Shown: positions 1 through 6,587 of the stretch, piece after piece
Numbering within the stretch: the first letter of the stretch is position 1
Layout of the letters: the number at the start of each line of letters is the position of its first letter
Source of the DNA: an uncultured Acetobacteraceae bacterium
GTDB lineage: Bacteria; Pseudomonadota; Alphaproteobacteria; Acetobacterales; Acetobacteraceae
DNA length: 17,356 nucleotides
Assembly: GCA_937930165.1 (NCBI GenBank)
Contig: CALGVL010000225.1
Coordinates: forward strand, 1-17,356
Direction: 5' to 3'
Made by a program: the position numbers and the translations under genes
The notes under the pieces: model-generated
Databases searched by the model: none
Told to the model about the DNA's origin: nothing
The model's input: the letters and a program-made list of their open reading frames with translations, nothing else

Positions 1-1
1 G

Positions 2-586
2 GATTACACCAAGGGGCTGCCGCAGCGCTTCAACGGCTATGGCCAGCTCCTCGGGCGCTATCCGCGGCACCGCTCCCACGTCACCTATCTGCAGGTGGCG
101 CCTGTCTCCCGCGGCGATGTCGCGCAGTACCGGGCCCTGCGGCGGGAGCTGGACGAATGGGTGGGCCGCATCAACGGCCAGTATGCCGAACCCGCCTGGA
201 CGCCGCTGCAATACATCACCCGCGCCGTCTCCCGGACCAATATCGCCGGATTCATGCGCATCGCCCGCGTCGGGCTGGTAACGCCGCTGCGCGACGGCAT
301 GAACCTGGTGGCGAAGGAATACGTCGCGGCGCAGGATCCGGAGGATCCGGGCGTGCTGGTGCTGTCCCGCTTCGCCGGCTCGGCGCCGCAGCTTGCCGGG
401 GCGCTGCTGGTCAACCCCCTCGACCCGGACGACATCGCGGAGCGGCTGGACGAGGCCCTGACCATGCCGCGGGAGGAACGCATCGCCCGCTGGCGGCCGA
501 TGGACCAGGAAGTGCGGGAAGGCAGCGCCAAGGCTTGGTGCCGCAGCTTCCTCTATGCGCTGGAGGGCGCCACGGAACTGGCGTGA
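2..586 (+). CDS. otsA: alpha,alpha-trehalose-phosphate synthase, C-terminal part (5' truncated by window edge)
   Basis: This is the last 194 residues of a GT20 glycosyltransferase that joins UDP-glucose and glucose-6-phosphate to make trehalose-6-phosphate, a cytosolic step in osmoprotectant synthesis. The frame is open from base 2 and begins with DYTKGLPQRF, which matches the family's DYxKGLPxRF block. Further hallmarks are APVSRGDV, GRINGQY, WTPLQYI, and the nucleotide-sugar binding run VGLVTPLRDGMNLVAKEY followed by AAQDPEDPGVLVLS. The N-terminal half lies outside the window, so the start codon and operon partners (often otsB) cannot be seen. The stop is 24 bp from the stop of the convergent GST gene. 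The only inverted repeat in that gap is a simple CCGG run at 599-610. Identification is secure from these motifs, and nothing suggests a pseudogene. Confidence 0.96.
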   Translation, partial: DYTKGLPQRFNGYGQLLGRYPRHRSHVTYLQVAPVSRGDVAQYRALRRELDEWVGRINGQYAEPAWTPLQYITRAVSRTNIAGFMRIARVGLVTPLRDGMNLVAKEYVAAQDPEDPGVLVLSRFAGSAPQLAGALLVNPLDPDDIAERLDEALTMPREERIARWRPMDQEVREGSAKAWCRSFLYALEGATELA

Positions 587-610
587 CGCCCCTGCATGCC
601 GGCCGGCCGG

Positions 611-1237
611 TCAGGTCATCGGCACCGCGATATGGGTGCGGTAGCCGGCATGTCGTTCCTGCAGGCGGTCGTACCAGGCGCGCAGGTTGGTCAGCTCCGC
701 CCGCTGGATCGGCAGGGCGAACCAGCGATGCAGATAGGGGCCGAGGCAGATATCGGCCAGGGAGAAGTCGCCCGCCACGTAGTCCTTCCCGGCCAATTGC
801 CGGTCGAGGATGCTCCACAGCGCCTCGGCCTCGTCGCGCGCCTTCGCCGCGGCGGCGTAGTCGCGCTCCGGCTCCGGGATGCGGACATAGGTGAAGAAGA
901 TGGTGGTCATCGGCGCGTTCAGGCTGGCCAGTTGCCAGTCCATCCAGCGTTCCACATCGGCCCGCGCCTTGGGCGCCTGCGGGTGCAGCGGGCTGCCCGG
1001 GGCGCGGGTGGCGACCAGGTAGCGCAGGATCGAATTGCTCTCCCACAGGGTGAAGCCGTCCGGCTCCTCGATGGTCGGCACCCGGCTGTTGGGGTTCATC
1101 GCCAAATAGAAGGGCTCCCTGGTCCGGCCGAACTCGCCGCCGACATCGATTCGCTCATGGGGGATGCCGAGCTCCTCGCAGAGCCACAGCACCTTCATGA
1201 CATTGCTCGAATTGGCGCGCCCCCAGATCTTCAGCAT
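611..1237 (-). CDS. glutathione S-transferase family protein
   Basis: This 208-residue protein has the two-domain layout of cytosolic glutathione transferases. The N-terminal thioredoxin fold (about residues 1-80) carries a possible catalytic patch NSSN at 9-12, the cis-proline step V53-P54, and the glutathione gamma-glutamyl contact E66-S67 followed by NSILRYL. The rest is the all-helical domain, with SLADICLGPYLHRW as the conserved N-capping/hydrophobic staple region. The substrate cannot be read from sequence; conjugation or reduction of small electrophiles is the family role. I chose the ATG at 1237 because GGGAGGAA lies 6 nt upstream and MLKIWGRANS is the natural beginning of the fold. 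The frame stays open upstream to 1369, but that extension is Arg/Pro-rich and looks non-coding. It is transcribed away from the CBS-BON gene and toward otsA. Confidence 0.93.
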   Translation of the reverse strand: MLKIWGRANSSNVMKVLWLCEELGIPHERIDVGGEFGRTREPFYLAMNPNSRVPTIEEPDGFTLWESNSILRYLVATRAPGSPLHPQAPKARADVERWMDWQLASLNAPMTTIFFTYVRIPEPERDYAAAAKARDEAEALWSILDRQLAGKDYVAGDFSLADICLGPYLHRWFALPIQRAELTNLRAWYDRLQERHAGYRTHIAVPMT

Positions 1238-1297
1238 CGCGGTTCCTCCCTGCATCGGCGATACGGGCCGGCACCGCGGCGGCGCACAGGGCCCGAC

Positions 1298-1315
1298 CCG
1301 GCTGATAGCAGCCGG
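1298..1315. repeat. 7-bp perfect inverted repeat upstream of the GST gene
   Basis: CCGGCTG and CAGCCGG flank a 4-nt ATAG loop about 61-78 nt upstream of the GST start, in the divergent 279-bp region between GST and CBS-BON. It could be a leader hairpin or a dyad operator for GST. Short GC-rich repeats like this are common in such genomes, so the call is weak. Apart from this and the FNR-type site, I saw nothing else in the region. Confidence 0.3.
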
Positions 1316-1440
1316 CAGGATGCGGGCCAACGCTCCGGCCCCACCTTCCGATACCTGCGGTGGCAGCATGCGTCCTGTTGCTGTCGGCGACGTTGCAGCC
1401 CGTGCTTGCTGCCTGCACCATGACGGGGCGAGCCGTCCAC

Positions 1441-1454
1441 TTGACCTGTATCAA
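1441..1454 (+). promoter_or_regulatory. FNR/FixK/Anr-type binding site
   Basis: TTGAC-CTGT-ATCAA matches the CRP/FNR-family consensus TTGAY-N4-RTCAA. With one flanking base on each side it is the palindrome CTTGA-N6-TCAAG. Its centre (about 1447.5) would sit at -41.5, the class II activator position, if transcription began near 1489. That leaves a leader of about 28 nt before the ATG at 1517. A weak -10-like element (GTAAGT, 1475-1480) lies about where it should. The motif is directly visible; oxygen-responsive control is inferred. Confidence 0.65.
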
Positions 1455-1516
1455 GGCCATGTTCCGCCGGTCAGGTAAGTGGTCCAAGACGCACGAAGAA
1501 TGATCGGAGAGATGCG

Positions 1517-2212
1517 ATGAAAGCCCGGGAACTGATGTCCACCACGCTCAGGGTCGTGCAGCCGGAGATGCCGGTGGCCGCCCTGGCCGAGTTGCTGTCC
1601 TCGCACGGCATCTCGGCGGTGCCGGTGGTGGACAAGGACGGCACGCCTCTCGGCATCGTGACCGAGGGCGACCTGATCCGCCGCCTCGCCGACGAACCGC
1701 CCGGCCCGCTCGGCTGGTTCTTCGGCCAGTTCCGCAGCCCGGAGCGGCTGGCCACGCGCTTCATGAAGGCGCATGGCGCCACCGCGCGCGACGTGATGAC
1801 CACCGAACTCGTCACGGTGGATGAGGATGCCACGGCCGAGGATATCGCCCGGCTGATGGAGCAGCACCGGATCAAGCGCGTGCCGGTCCTGCGCGACGGC
1901 AAGATCGTCGGCATCGTGAGCCTCGCCGACCTGCTGCGCGCCATCCTGCGGCCGCAGGCGGTAGAGCAGGAAGCCAGCGCGGGTGACCGCGCCATCCTGA
2001 ATGCCGTCGTCGCCGCCATGCGCGAGCAGCCCTGGGTCGACACCTTCTGGACCTATGCCAGCGTCCGCGACGGCATCGTGAGCTTCTATGGCTTCACGCG
2101 CAATGACCGCGTCCGCGAGGGGCTGCGGACGCTCGCGCAGGGGATCCCCGGCGTGAAGGGGGTGGAGGACCATACCGAGCCGATGCCGCTGATCCTCCGC
2201 GCGACGCTCTAG
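1517..2212 (+). CDS. CBS-CBS-BON domain protein
   Basis: This 231-residue cytosolic protein has two CBS repeats, at about residues 1-57 (with GISAVPVVDKDG and GIVTEGDLIRRL) and 85-146 (with ARDVMTT, RIKRVPVLRDGK and GIVSLADLLRAI). A BON-like domain follows at about 160-225, with DGIVSFYGFTRNDRVREGL and GVKGVEDH. Tandem CBS pairs bind adenine nucleotides and act as energy-state sensors; BON domains are thought to contact membranes or small ligands. The partner protein is unknown. The ATG at 1517 is preceded by GGAGAG with suitable spacing. The FNR-type palindrome about 63 nt upstream suggests induction at low oxygen, a setting where CBS-domain proteins often appear. It seems to be monocistronic, because a 13-bp hairpin lies 9 nt after the stop. 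Domain assignment is secure; function is inferred. Confidence 0.93.
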   Translation: MKARELMSTTLRVVQPEMPVAALAELLSSHGISAVPVVDKDGTPLGIVTEGDLIRRLADEPPGPLGWFFGQFRSPERLATRFMKAHGATARDVMTTELVTVDEDATAEDIARLMEQHRIKRVPVLRDGKIVGIVSLADLLRAILRPQAVEQEASAGDRAILNAVVAAMREQPWVDTFWTYASVRDGIVSFYGFTRNDRVREGLRTLAQGIPGVKGVEDHTEPMPLILRATL

Positions 2213-2221
2213 CGGCATCCG

Positions 2222-2253
2222 CCGGCGGCGCCCGGTTGCACGGGCGCCGCCGG
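2222..2253 (+). terminator. perfect 13-bp hairpin after the CBS-BON gene
   Basis: CCGGCGGCGCCCG (2222-2234) pairs without mismatch with CGGGCGCCGCCGG (2241-2253) around the loop GTTGCA. It begins 9 nt after the CBS-BON stop and ends 19 nt before the dsbB start. No T-run follows, so it may be a hairpin-type terminator of a high-GC genome, an mRNA 3'-end stabiliser, or a processing structure ahead of dsbB. Confidence 0.6.
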
Positions 2254-2272
2254 ACAGCCAAGAAGGGCGCCG

Positions 2273-2761
2273 ATGGCTCCCGCCCTTCTCCTGGCCGTGC
2301 TTGCCGCCGCCGCGCCCCTCTTCGCCCGTGTCAGCGAGGATCTTTTCGGCCTGGCGCCCTGCGAGCTCTGCCTCTGGCAGCGCTGGCCCTATTGGGCGGC
2401 GGCCGGGCTGGCCCTGGCCGGCGCGCTGTTGCCGCGCCTCCGCCGCCCGCTGCTGGTGCTGGCGGCGCTGGCGGTGCTGGCCTCCGGCGCGGTGGCCGCC
2501 TTCCATCTCGGGGTGGAGCAGGGCTGGTGGCCCTCGCCCCTGCCGGGCTGCCAGGCGCCGCAGGCCCTGGGGGGAGCAGGTACCGGGGCGAGTGTGGAGG
2601 ATCTGATGCGCTCCCTGGCGCCGGCGCCCTCCAAGCCCTGCGACGCCCCGACCTATCTGATCCCCGGCCTGCCGCTGTCCATGGCGGCGATGAACCTGAT
2701 CTATGCGCTGGCCCTTGGCGGCATCGCGCTCATCTGGACGAGGAGAGAGGCACGGCAATGA
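2273..2761 (+). CDS. dsbB: disulfide bond formation protein B (DsbB family)
   Basis: This inner-membrane protein of 162 residues re-oxidises the periplasmic thiol oxidase DsbA and passes electrons to ubiquinone. It has four hydrophobic segments: about 3-20, 38-54, 58-78 and 135-155. The quinone-proximal pair C30-E-L-C33 lies just after the first helix and is followed by WQRWP, as in the family. The second redox pair is Cys93 and Cys123, in the large periplasmic loop between helices 3 and 4. The ATG at 2273 follows AAGAAGGG. The gene's TGA (2759-2761) overlaps the ATG of coq7 in an ATGA arrangement, so the two are probably translationally coupled. No dsbA is present in the window. All catalytic cysteines are in place. 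Confidence 0.92.
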   Translation: MAPALLLAVLAAAAPLFARVSEDLFGLAPCELCLWQRWPYWAAAGLALAGALLPRLRRPLLVLAALAVLASGAVAAFHLGVEQGWWPSPLPGCQAPQALGGAGTGASVEDLMRSLAPAPSKPCDAPTYLIPGLPLSMAAMNLIYALALGGIALIWTRREARQ

Positions 2762-3312
2762 CCGAGAGGACGGGGGAGGGGCGGCTGCCTGGCGACCCGA
2801 CGCCGCGGGAGGTGGTGGCGCGGACCATCCGCGTGGACCATGCCGGGGAATACGGGGCGAAGCGGATCTACCAGGGCCAGCTCGCCGTGCTGCGCGGCAC
2901 GAAATGGGAGCCGCTGCTGCGCCACATGCAGGCGCAGGAGCAGGTGCATCTCGACACCTTCTCCCGCCTGATCGGGCAGCGGCGGGTGCGCCCGACGGCG
3001 CTGCTGCCGGTCTGGCATGTCGCGGGCTTCGCCCTCGGCGCCGCCACCGCCATGCTCGGCTACCGCGCCGCCATGGCCTGCACCGTGGCAGTCGAGGAAG
3101 CGATCGACGAGCACTACCAATCCCAGGAGGCCGCGCTGGGCGAGGATGAGGCGGAGCTGAAGGCGCATATCGCCCAATTCCGCGCCGAGGAACTGGAGCA
3201 CCGCGACATTGGCCTGGAGAACGAGGCCGAGCAGGCGCCGGCCTATCGCCTGCTTTCCGCCGCCATCAAGGCTGGCTGCAAGGCCGCCATCCGGATCAGC
3301 GAACGCATCTGA
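2758..3312 (+). CDS. coq7: demethoxyubiquinone hydroxylase (Coq7/CAT5 di-iron family)
   Basis: This 184-residue carboxylate-bridged di-iron monooxygenase carries out the C6 hydroxylation of demethoxyubiquinone late in ubiquinone synthesis. The iron ligands are visible: E31 in VDHAGEYGA, E61-x-x-H64 in QEQVHLD, E113 in AVEEAIDEHY, and E145-x-x-H148 in EELEHRD. A hydrophobic stretch around residues 87-112 fits the membrane-surface insertion typical of the family. The start ATG at 2758 lies inside the last codons of dsbB with AGGAGAGAGG upstream. Coupling to dsbB is notable because DsbB consumes the quinone this enzyme helps make. Length agrees with bacterial Coq7 proteins, and no key residue is missing. 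Confidence 0.96.
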   Translation: MTERTGEGRLPGDPTPREVVARTIRVDHAGEYGAKRIYQGQLAVLRGTKWEPLLRHMQAQEQVHLDTFSRLIGQRRVRPTALLPVWHVAGFALGAATAMLGYRAAMACTVAVEEAIDEHYQSQEAALGEDEAELKAHIAQFRAEELEHRDIGLENEAEQAPAYRLLSAAIKAGCKAAIRISERI

Positions 3313-3340
3313 CCGACTGCCTGCAGAGAGGAGATCGCCC

Positions 3341-3808
3341 GTGACCAGCCTGCCCCTGCCCGAGGCCGATGCGGCCACCGCCGAGTCGGTGAAGGACTGG
3401 CTCTCCCGCTTCGCCGCCTGCGTGCGGGATGTGGACTACGCCGCCGCCTATCCCTTCTGGCACGAGGACATTGTCATCTTCGGCACCTATCAGGAGCTGG
3501 TGCGAAGCCGGAAGGCCTGGACCGAGACGCAGTGGGACAATGTCTGGCCGCGCACCGAGGGCTTCACCTTCGACCTGGCGAACACCACGGTCCTGGCCTC
3601 CTCCGACGGCTCCATGGCCGTGGCGATCGCTCCCTGGACCAGCACCGGCTTCCATGCCGACGGCACGCCCTTCGACCGGCCGGGCCGCGCGACCATCGTG
3701 CTGGCACGGCAGCCCGACGGGCGCTGGCTCGGGGTGCATTCGCACATGTCGCTGCAACGGGGCGTGCCGCAGGACAGCCACGGGAGGCGGCCGGTGAAGG
3801 CGCGATAG
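3341..3808 (+). CDS. NTF2-like / SnoaL-type nuclear transport factor 2 superfamily protein
   Basis: This 155-residue cytosolic protein has the look of a cone-shaped NTF2-like (DUF4440/SnoaL) fold. An N-terminal helix (VKDWLSRFAACVRDVDYAAA) is followed by YPFWHEDIVIFGTY, and then beta strands such as MAVAIAPWTSTGFHADGTPF, ATIVLARQPDGRW and LGVHSHMSL. Members serve as isomerases, cyclases or binding proteins, and no specific reaction can be assigned. I chose the GTG start at 3341 because AGAGGAGA is placed properly before it. The frame runs upstream to 3209, but that part lies inside coq7 and reads as shadow sequence. The gene is 28 nt downstream of coq7, so it is probably the third gene of the dsbB-coq7 run. 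Confidence 0.82.
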   Translation: MTSLPLPEADAATAESVKDWLSRFAACVRDVDYAAAYPFWHEDIVIFGTYQELVRSRKAWTETQWDNVWPRTEGFTFDLANTTVLASSDGSMAVAIAPWTSTGFHADGTPFDRPGRATIVLARQPDGRWLGVHSHMSLQRGVPQDSHGRRPVKAR

Positions 3809-3823
3809 GGCGGGATCTGCCGT

Positions 3824-4078
3824 TCAGGATCCCTTGCCTCCCCCGCCGGGCCATCGCGTCCCGAGGCGCAGGTCCCGGAGTTCCTGGGTCTCAGCCAGCG
3901 CGTGCTCCGTTTCGATCAGCCGGGCGGTCGTGACGGCCTGCATGGCGGCGGCACGGCATTGCGTCTCGCTGGCCTCCTGCGCCAGCCGCCTGGCACGCTC
4001 GCAGGCGCGCCTCGACGCCTCGCGGAGATGTCGGGCGCGGTCCCGTGCGGGAGGGGGAGGATCCGACAGCATACCCAT
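3824..4078 (-). CDS. small charged coiled-coil protein, function unknown
   Basis: I do not recognise this gene. The frame encodes about 84 residues. Residues from about 10 to 70 form a continuous, highly charged amphipathic helix rich in Arg, Ala and Glu (for example RRACERARRLAQEASETQ and LIETEHALAETQELRDL), and a Gly-rich tail PGGGGKGS follows. There is no signal peptide or membrane segment. The start is uncertain: ATG at 4078 and 4072 both lack a clear Shine-Dalgarno, and a GTG at 4144 would add 22 residues. It lies downstream of the HNH gene on the same strand and converges with the NTF2-like gene 15 bp away. The helix pattern is the only evidence that it is coding, so it may be a spurious frame. 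Confidence 0.42.
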   Translation of the reverse strand: MGMLSDPPPPARDRARHLREASRRACERARRLAQEASETQCRAAAMQAVTTARLIETEHALAETQELRDLRLGTRWPGGGGKGS

Positions 4079-4159
4079 CGCCCATGGCGGCCAGACTGCG
4101 CCACCTTCCCTCGGTGCCTCAAGGAAAGCCGACGAGGGGCACACAAAAGCGAACGGAGT

Positions 4160-4744
4160 CTAATTCTCCAGCTCGATGTCCCAGTAGAGATAGTCCCGCC
4201 AGCTCTCATGCAGGTAGTTCGGCGGGAAGTGCCGGCCGTTCTCCTGCAATTCCCAGCTTGTCGGCTGGCGCGGCGGGTGGCGGGGAAACATGCGGCATTC
4301 CCGCGGCAGCTTGTTCCCCTTGCGCAGGTTGCAGGGGCCGCAGGCGGTGCAGACATTGTCCCAGGTGGTGCGGCCGCCGCGGCTGCGCGGCACCACATGG
4401 TCGAAGGTCAGGTCATGCGTCGGCCGGCTCTCGCCGCAATACTGGCATTCGAAGCGGTCGCGCAGGAAGACATTGAAGCGGGTGAAGGCCGGGCGCCGCG
4501 CCGCCGGGATGTATTCCTTCAGCGCGATCACGCTCGGCAGCCGCATGGACATGGTGGGGGAGCGGACCTGCGCCTCGTACTCGCTCAACACCGAGACGCG
4601 GTCGAGGAACACGGCCTTCACCGCATCCTGCCAGGCCCAGAGCGAGAGAGGAAAGTAGGAGAGGGGGCGGAAATCCGCGTTCAGGACCAGGGCAGGAAAG
4701 GCCTGCCCCCCGATACCTCCCGCGACTGTGCCGCCGTCTGGCAA
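4160..4744 (-). CDS. HNH endonuclease family protein
   Basis: This is a cytosolic HNH nuclease-fold protein of about 194 residues, of a type common in alphaproteobacteria. The N-terminal part has PALVLNADFRPLSYFPLSLW, then AVKAVFLDRVSVL and MRLPSVIALKEY. The HNH module follows: FLRDRFECQYCG, LTFDHVVPRSRGG, TTWDNVCTACGPCNLRKGNKLP. The metal-binding cysteine pairs (CQYC and CGPC) and the catalytic DH step are intact. Target and role are unknown; no partner methylase or toxin partner lies nearby. No ATG start exists. I prefer TTG at 4744 because AGGGAG lies 6 nt upstream. Another TTG at 4786 extends the frame by 14 residues without a good ribosome site. The upstream gap carries strong interleaved inverted repeats. 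Confidence 0.88.
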   Translation of the reverse strand: MPDGGTVAGGIGGQAFPALVLNADFRPLSYFPLSLWAWQDAVKAVFLDRVSVLSEYEAQVRSPTMSMRLPSVIALKEYIPAARRPAFTRFNVFLRDRFECQYCGESRPTHDLTFDHVVPRSRGGRTTWDNVCTACGPCNLRKGNKLPRECRMFPRHPPRQPTSWELQENGRHFPPNYLHESWRDYLYWDIELEN

Positions 4745-4822
4745 GCGCTGCTCCCTTCCAGGGCGCGCCACCCAGGAATGCCCCAACGAAAACGCCCGCG
4801 CTTCCGAGGGGAACCCAAGCCT

Positions 4823-4870
4823 TGGGGCCTGTCACGACGGAGAGGCCCCATATGCTGTGGCGCCGTCGTG
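4823..4870. repeat. two interleaved perfect 8-bp inverted repeats (possible H-type pseudoknot)
   Basis: TGGGGCCT (4823-4830) pairs with AGGCCCCA (4843-4850). The sequence between them contains CACGACGG (4833-4840), which pairs with CCGTCGTG (4863-4870) beyond the first stem. The two stems therefore interleave, which is the geometry of an H-type pseudoknot on either strand. A smaller CTGGC/GCCAG pair lies at 4874-4891. All of this is in the 4745-4937 gap between the esterase and the HNH gene, so on the minus strand it would lie in the HNH leader. I could not match it to a known riboswitch. Confidence 0.5.
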
Positions 4871-4937
4871 TTCCTGGCGCATAAATGCCAGCCCAACTGC
4901 CGCAGCGCAACACCGGCCACGATTTCTTAATGCGCTG

Positions 4938-5603
4938 TCATGCCGAAGGTGCCAGGCCGAAGCCCTGCCGCAGGGCCTCTGCCCCCGCGGCGACGCCCGC
5001 ATCGTCGATGCCATGCGCCAGGCCGGGGATGTAGAGCGCCCGCACCGGCACCCCGGCCGCGCGCAGGGCCGACTCGGCCATGCGGCTGGCCTGGACCGGC
5101 ACGACGTCATCCGCCTCGCCATGCACCAGCAGGACGGGCGGGCGGCAGGCGATCTCGGCGGCGAGCGACTCGGGCGCCAGCAGCGCGCCGGAATAGGCCA
5201 GGATGGCGGCCGGCGCGGTTGCCCGGCGCAGCCCGGTGAACAGGGCGGTCATGGCCCCTTGGCTGAAGCCCATCAGCGCCAGCGCCGAGGGCGGCAGGGC
5301 AAGGCGCGCCAGCTCCGCCTCCAGGAAGGCATCCACCAGCGGCGCCACGGCGCGCACCCCGGCGGCCAGCCTGGCCGGGCTGCGGTCCTGCAGGCTGAAC
5401 CACTGCCGGCCGAATGGGGCCATGTCGCAGGGGGAGGGGGCATCCGGGGCGATGAAGGCGGCCTCCGGCAGCGCCTCCGCCCAGGCGGGGGCCAGCTCGA
5501 TCAGGTCCCGGCCATCGGCGCCGACGCCATGCAGCAGCACGACCAATTGCCGCGCCGGGCCGCCCGCCAGCGGGCCGAATCGGGGTCCGTCCAGTTGCGC
5601 CAT
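4938..5603 (-). CDS. phospholipase/carboxylesterase (alpha/beta hydrolase)
   Basis: This 221-residue alpha/beta hydrolase of the Abhydrolase_2 type (acyl-protein thioesterase/YpfH-like) hydrolyses carboxyl esters in the cytosol. The oxyanion segment is LLHGVGADGRDL (H25-G-V-G). The nucleophile is S114 in the elbow GFSQGA, the acid is D165 in HGEADDVVP, and the base is H197 in GLAHGI. The start at ATG 5603 is supported by AGGGAG 7-8 nt upstream, and the length suits the family. It is divergent from the gluQ gene with only 44 bp between the starts, so promoters must overlap or lie close. The HNH gene follows on the same strand after a gap of about 190 bp. The substrate is not evident. Confidence 0.93.
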   Translation of the reverse strand: MAQLDGPRFGPLAGGPARQLVVLLHGVGADGRDLIELAPAWAEALPEAAFIAPDAPSPCDMAPFGRQWFSLQDRSPARLAAGVRAVAPLVDAFLEAELARLALPPSALALMGFSQGAMTALFTGLRRATAPAAILAYSGALLAPESLAAEIACRPPVLLVHGEADDVVPVQASRMAESALRAAGVPVRALYIPGLAHGIDDAGVAAGAEALRQGFGLAPSA

Positions 5604-5647
5604 CGGTCTTGCTCCCTGTGCCGGCTTCCCGCTACCCGCACCGGCCG

Positions 5648-6544
5648 ATGGCCGCAATCGGTTCCCTCCCTGGCCCGCCCCTCACTCCGCCACCAGGGGC
5701 AGTGACGCGCTTCGCTCCCAGCCCGACCGGGCTGTTGCATCTCGGCCATGCCCATTCCGCCCTGTTCGGCTGGAGCCTGGCGCGCCGCGCCGGGGGGCGC
5801 TTCCTGCTGCGGCTGGAGGACATAGACGCCACCCGCTGCCGCCCGGAATTCGCCGCTTCCATCGAGGAGGACCTGGCCTGGCTTGGCCTTTCCTGGGACG
5901 GGCCGGTGCGGGTGCAGTCCTGCCACATGGAGGAATACCGCGCGGCGCTGAACCGGCTTTCGGCGCGCGGGCTGCTTTACCCCTGCTTCTGCACCCGCGC
6001 CGAGATCGCGCGGGAGGTCGCGGCAGCCGGACACGCGCCGCATGGCCCGGACGGCCCGGTCTATCCCGGCACCTGCCGCCGCCTCTCCGCCGCGGAGCGG
6101 GCGGCCCGCATCGCCCGCGGCGATCCTTTCGCGCTACGCCTGGACATGGCGGCGGCGCTGGAGCAGGCGCCGCGCGACCTCTCCTTCCACGAACTCGGCG
6201 AGGGCCGCATCCGCTGCGACCCGGCATCCTTCGGCGATGTGGTCCTGGCGCGGAAGGACATCCCGGCCAGCTATCATCTCTGCGTCACCCATGACGACGC
6301 GCTGCAGGGGGTGACGCTGGTGACACGCGGGGTGGATCTGCGTCCGGCCACGCATCTGCACCGGCTGCTGCAGGCGCTGCTGGGCTGGCCGGAGCCGCTC
6401 TACGCGCATCACCGCCTGCTGACCGATGCCTCGGGCCGCCGCCTGGCCAAGCGCGACCGGGCCACCACCCTGCGCGCCCTGCGGGAGGCCGGACACAGCC
6501 CGGCGGAGGTGCGCGCCATGGCCGGCTTCCCCGATCCTGCCTGA
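5648..6544 (+). CDS. gluQ: glutamyl-Q tRNA(Asp) synthetase
   Basis: This paralogue of glutamyl-tRNA synthetase lacks the anticodon-binding domain. It attaches glutamate to queuosine at the wobble position of tRNA(Asp). The 298 residues begin with TRFAPSPTGLLHLGHAHSA, in which H31-L-G-H34 is the HIGH signature. LLRLEDIDATRCRPEF and the KMSKS equivalent L-A-K268-R269 also fit. The zinc site typical of this family is visible as C113-F-C115 with Y139 and C143. Length is that of the truncated enzyme, not a full GltX of about 470. I chose ATG 5648; a TTG at 5609 would add 13 residues, and neither has a convincing Shine-Dalgarno. In several gammaproteobacteria gluQ follows dksA directly; here dksA is about 3.5 kb away in the same window. 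Confidence 0.95.
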   Translation: MAAIGSLPGPPLTPPPGAVTRFAPSPTGLLHLGHAHSALFGWSLARRAGGRFLLRLEDIDATRCRPEFAASIEEDLAWLGLSWDGPVRVQSCHMEEYRAALNRLSARGLLYPCFCTRAEIAREVAAAGHAPHGPDGPVYPGTCRRLSAAERAARIARGDPFALRLDMAAALEQAPRDLSFHELGEGRIRCDPASFGDVVLARKDIPASYHLCVTHDDALQGVTLVTRGVDLRPATHLHRLLQALLGWPEPLYAHHRLLTDASGRRLAKRDRATTLRALREAGHSPAEVRAMAGFPDPA

Positions 6545-6587
6545 CTCCAGGCTGGCGGGCCTTGCGGAAGATGCTAGCTCTGCCGGA

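Noticed and set aside
599..610. CCGGCCGGCCGG run between the convergent otsA and GST stops as a terminator
   Set aside because: It is a self-complementary tandem repeat without room for a loop or a T-run, and is likely to be compositional.
1451..2758. Minus-strand frame of 435 codons across the CBS-BON and dsbB genes
   Set aside because: It is antisense to two well-supported genes, low in complexity, and has no ribosome site or motif.
5640..5665. Possible EcfG promoter for the esterase (GGAAC-N17-CGGT on the minus strand)
   Set aside because: The -10 half is CGGT where the consensus is CGTT, and it lies inside the gluQ coding start. One mismatch in so short a motif is not enough.
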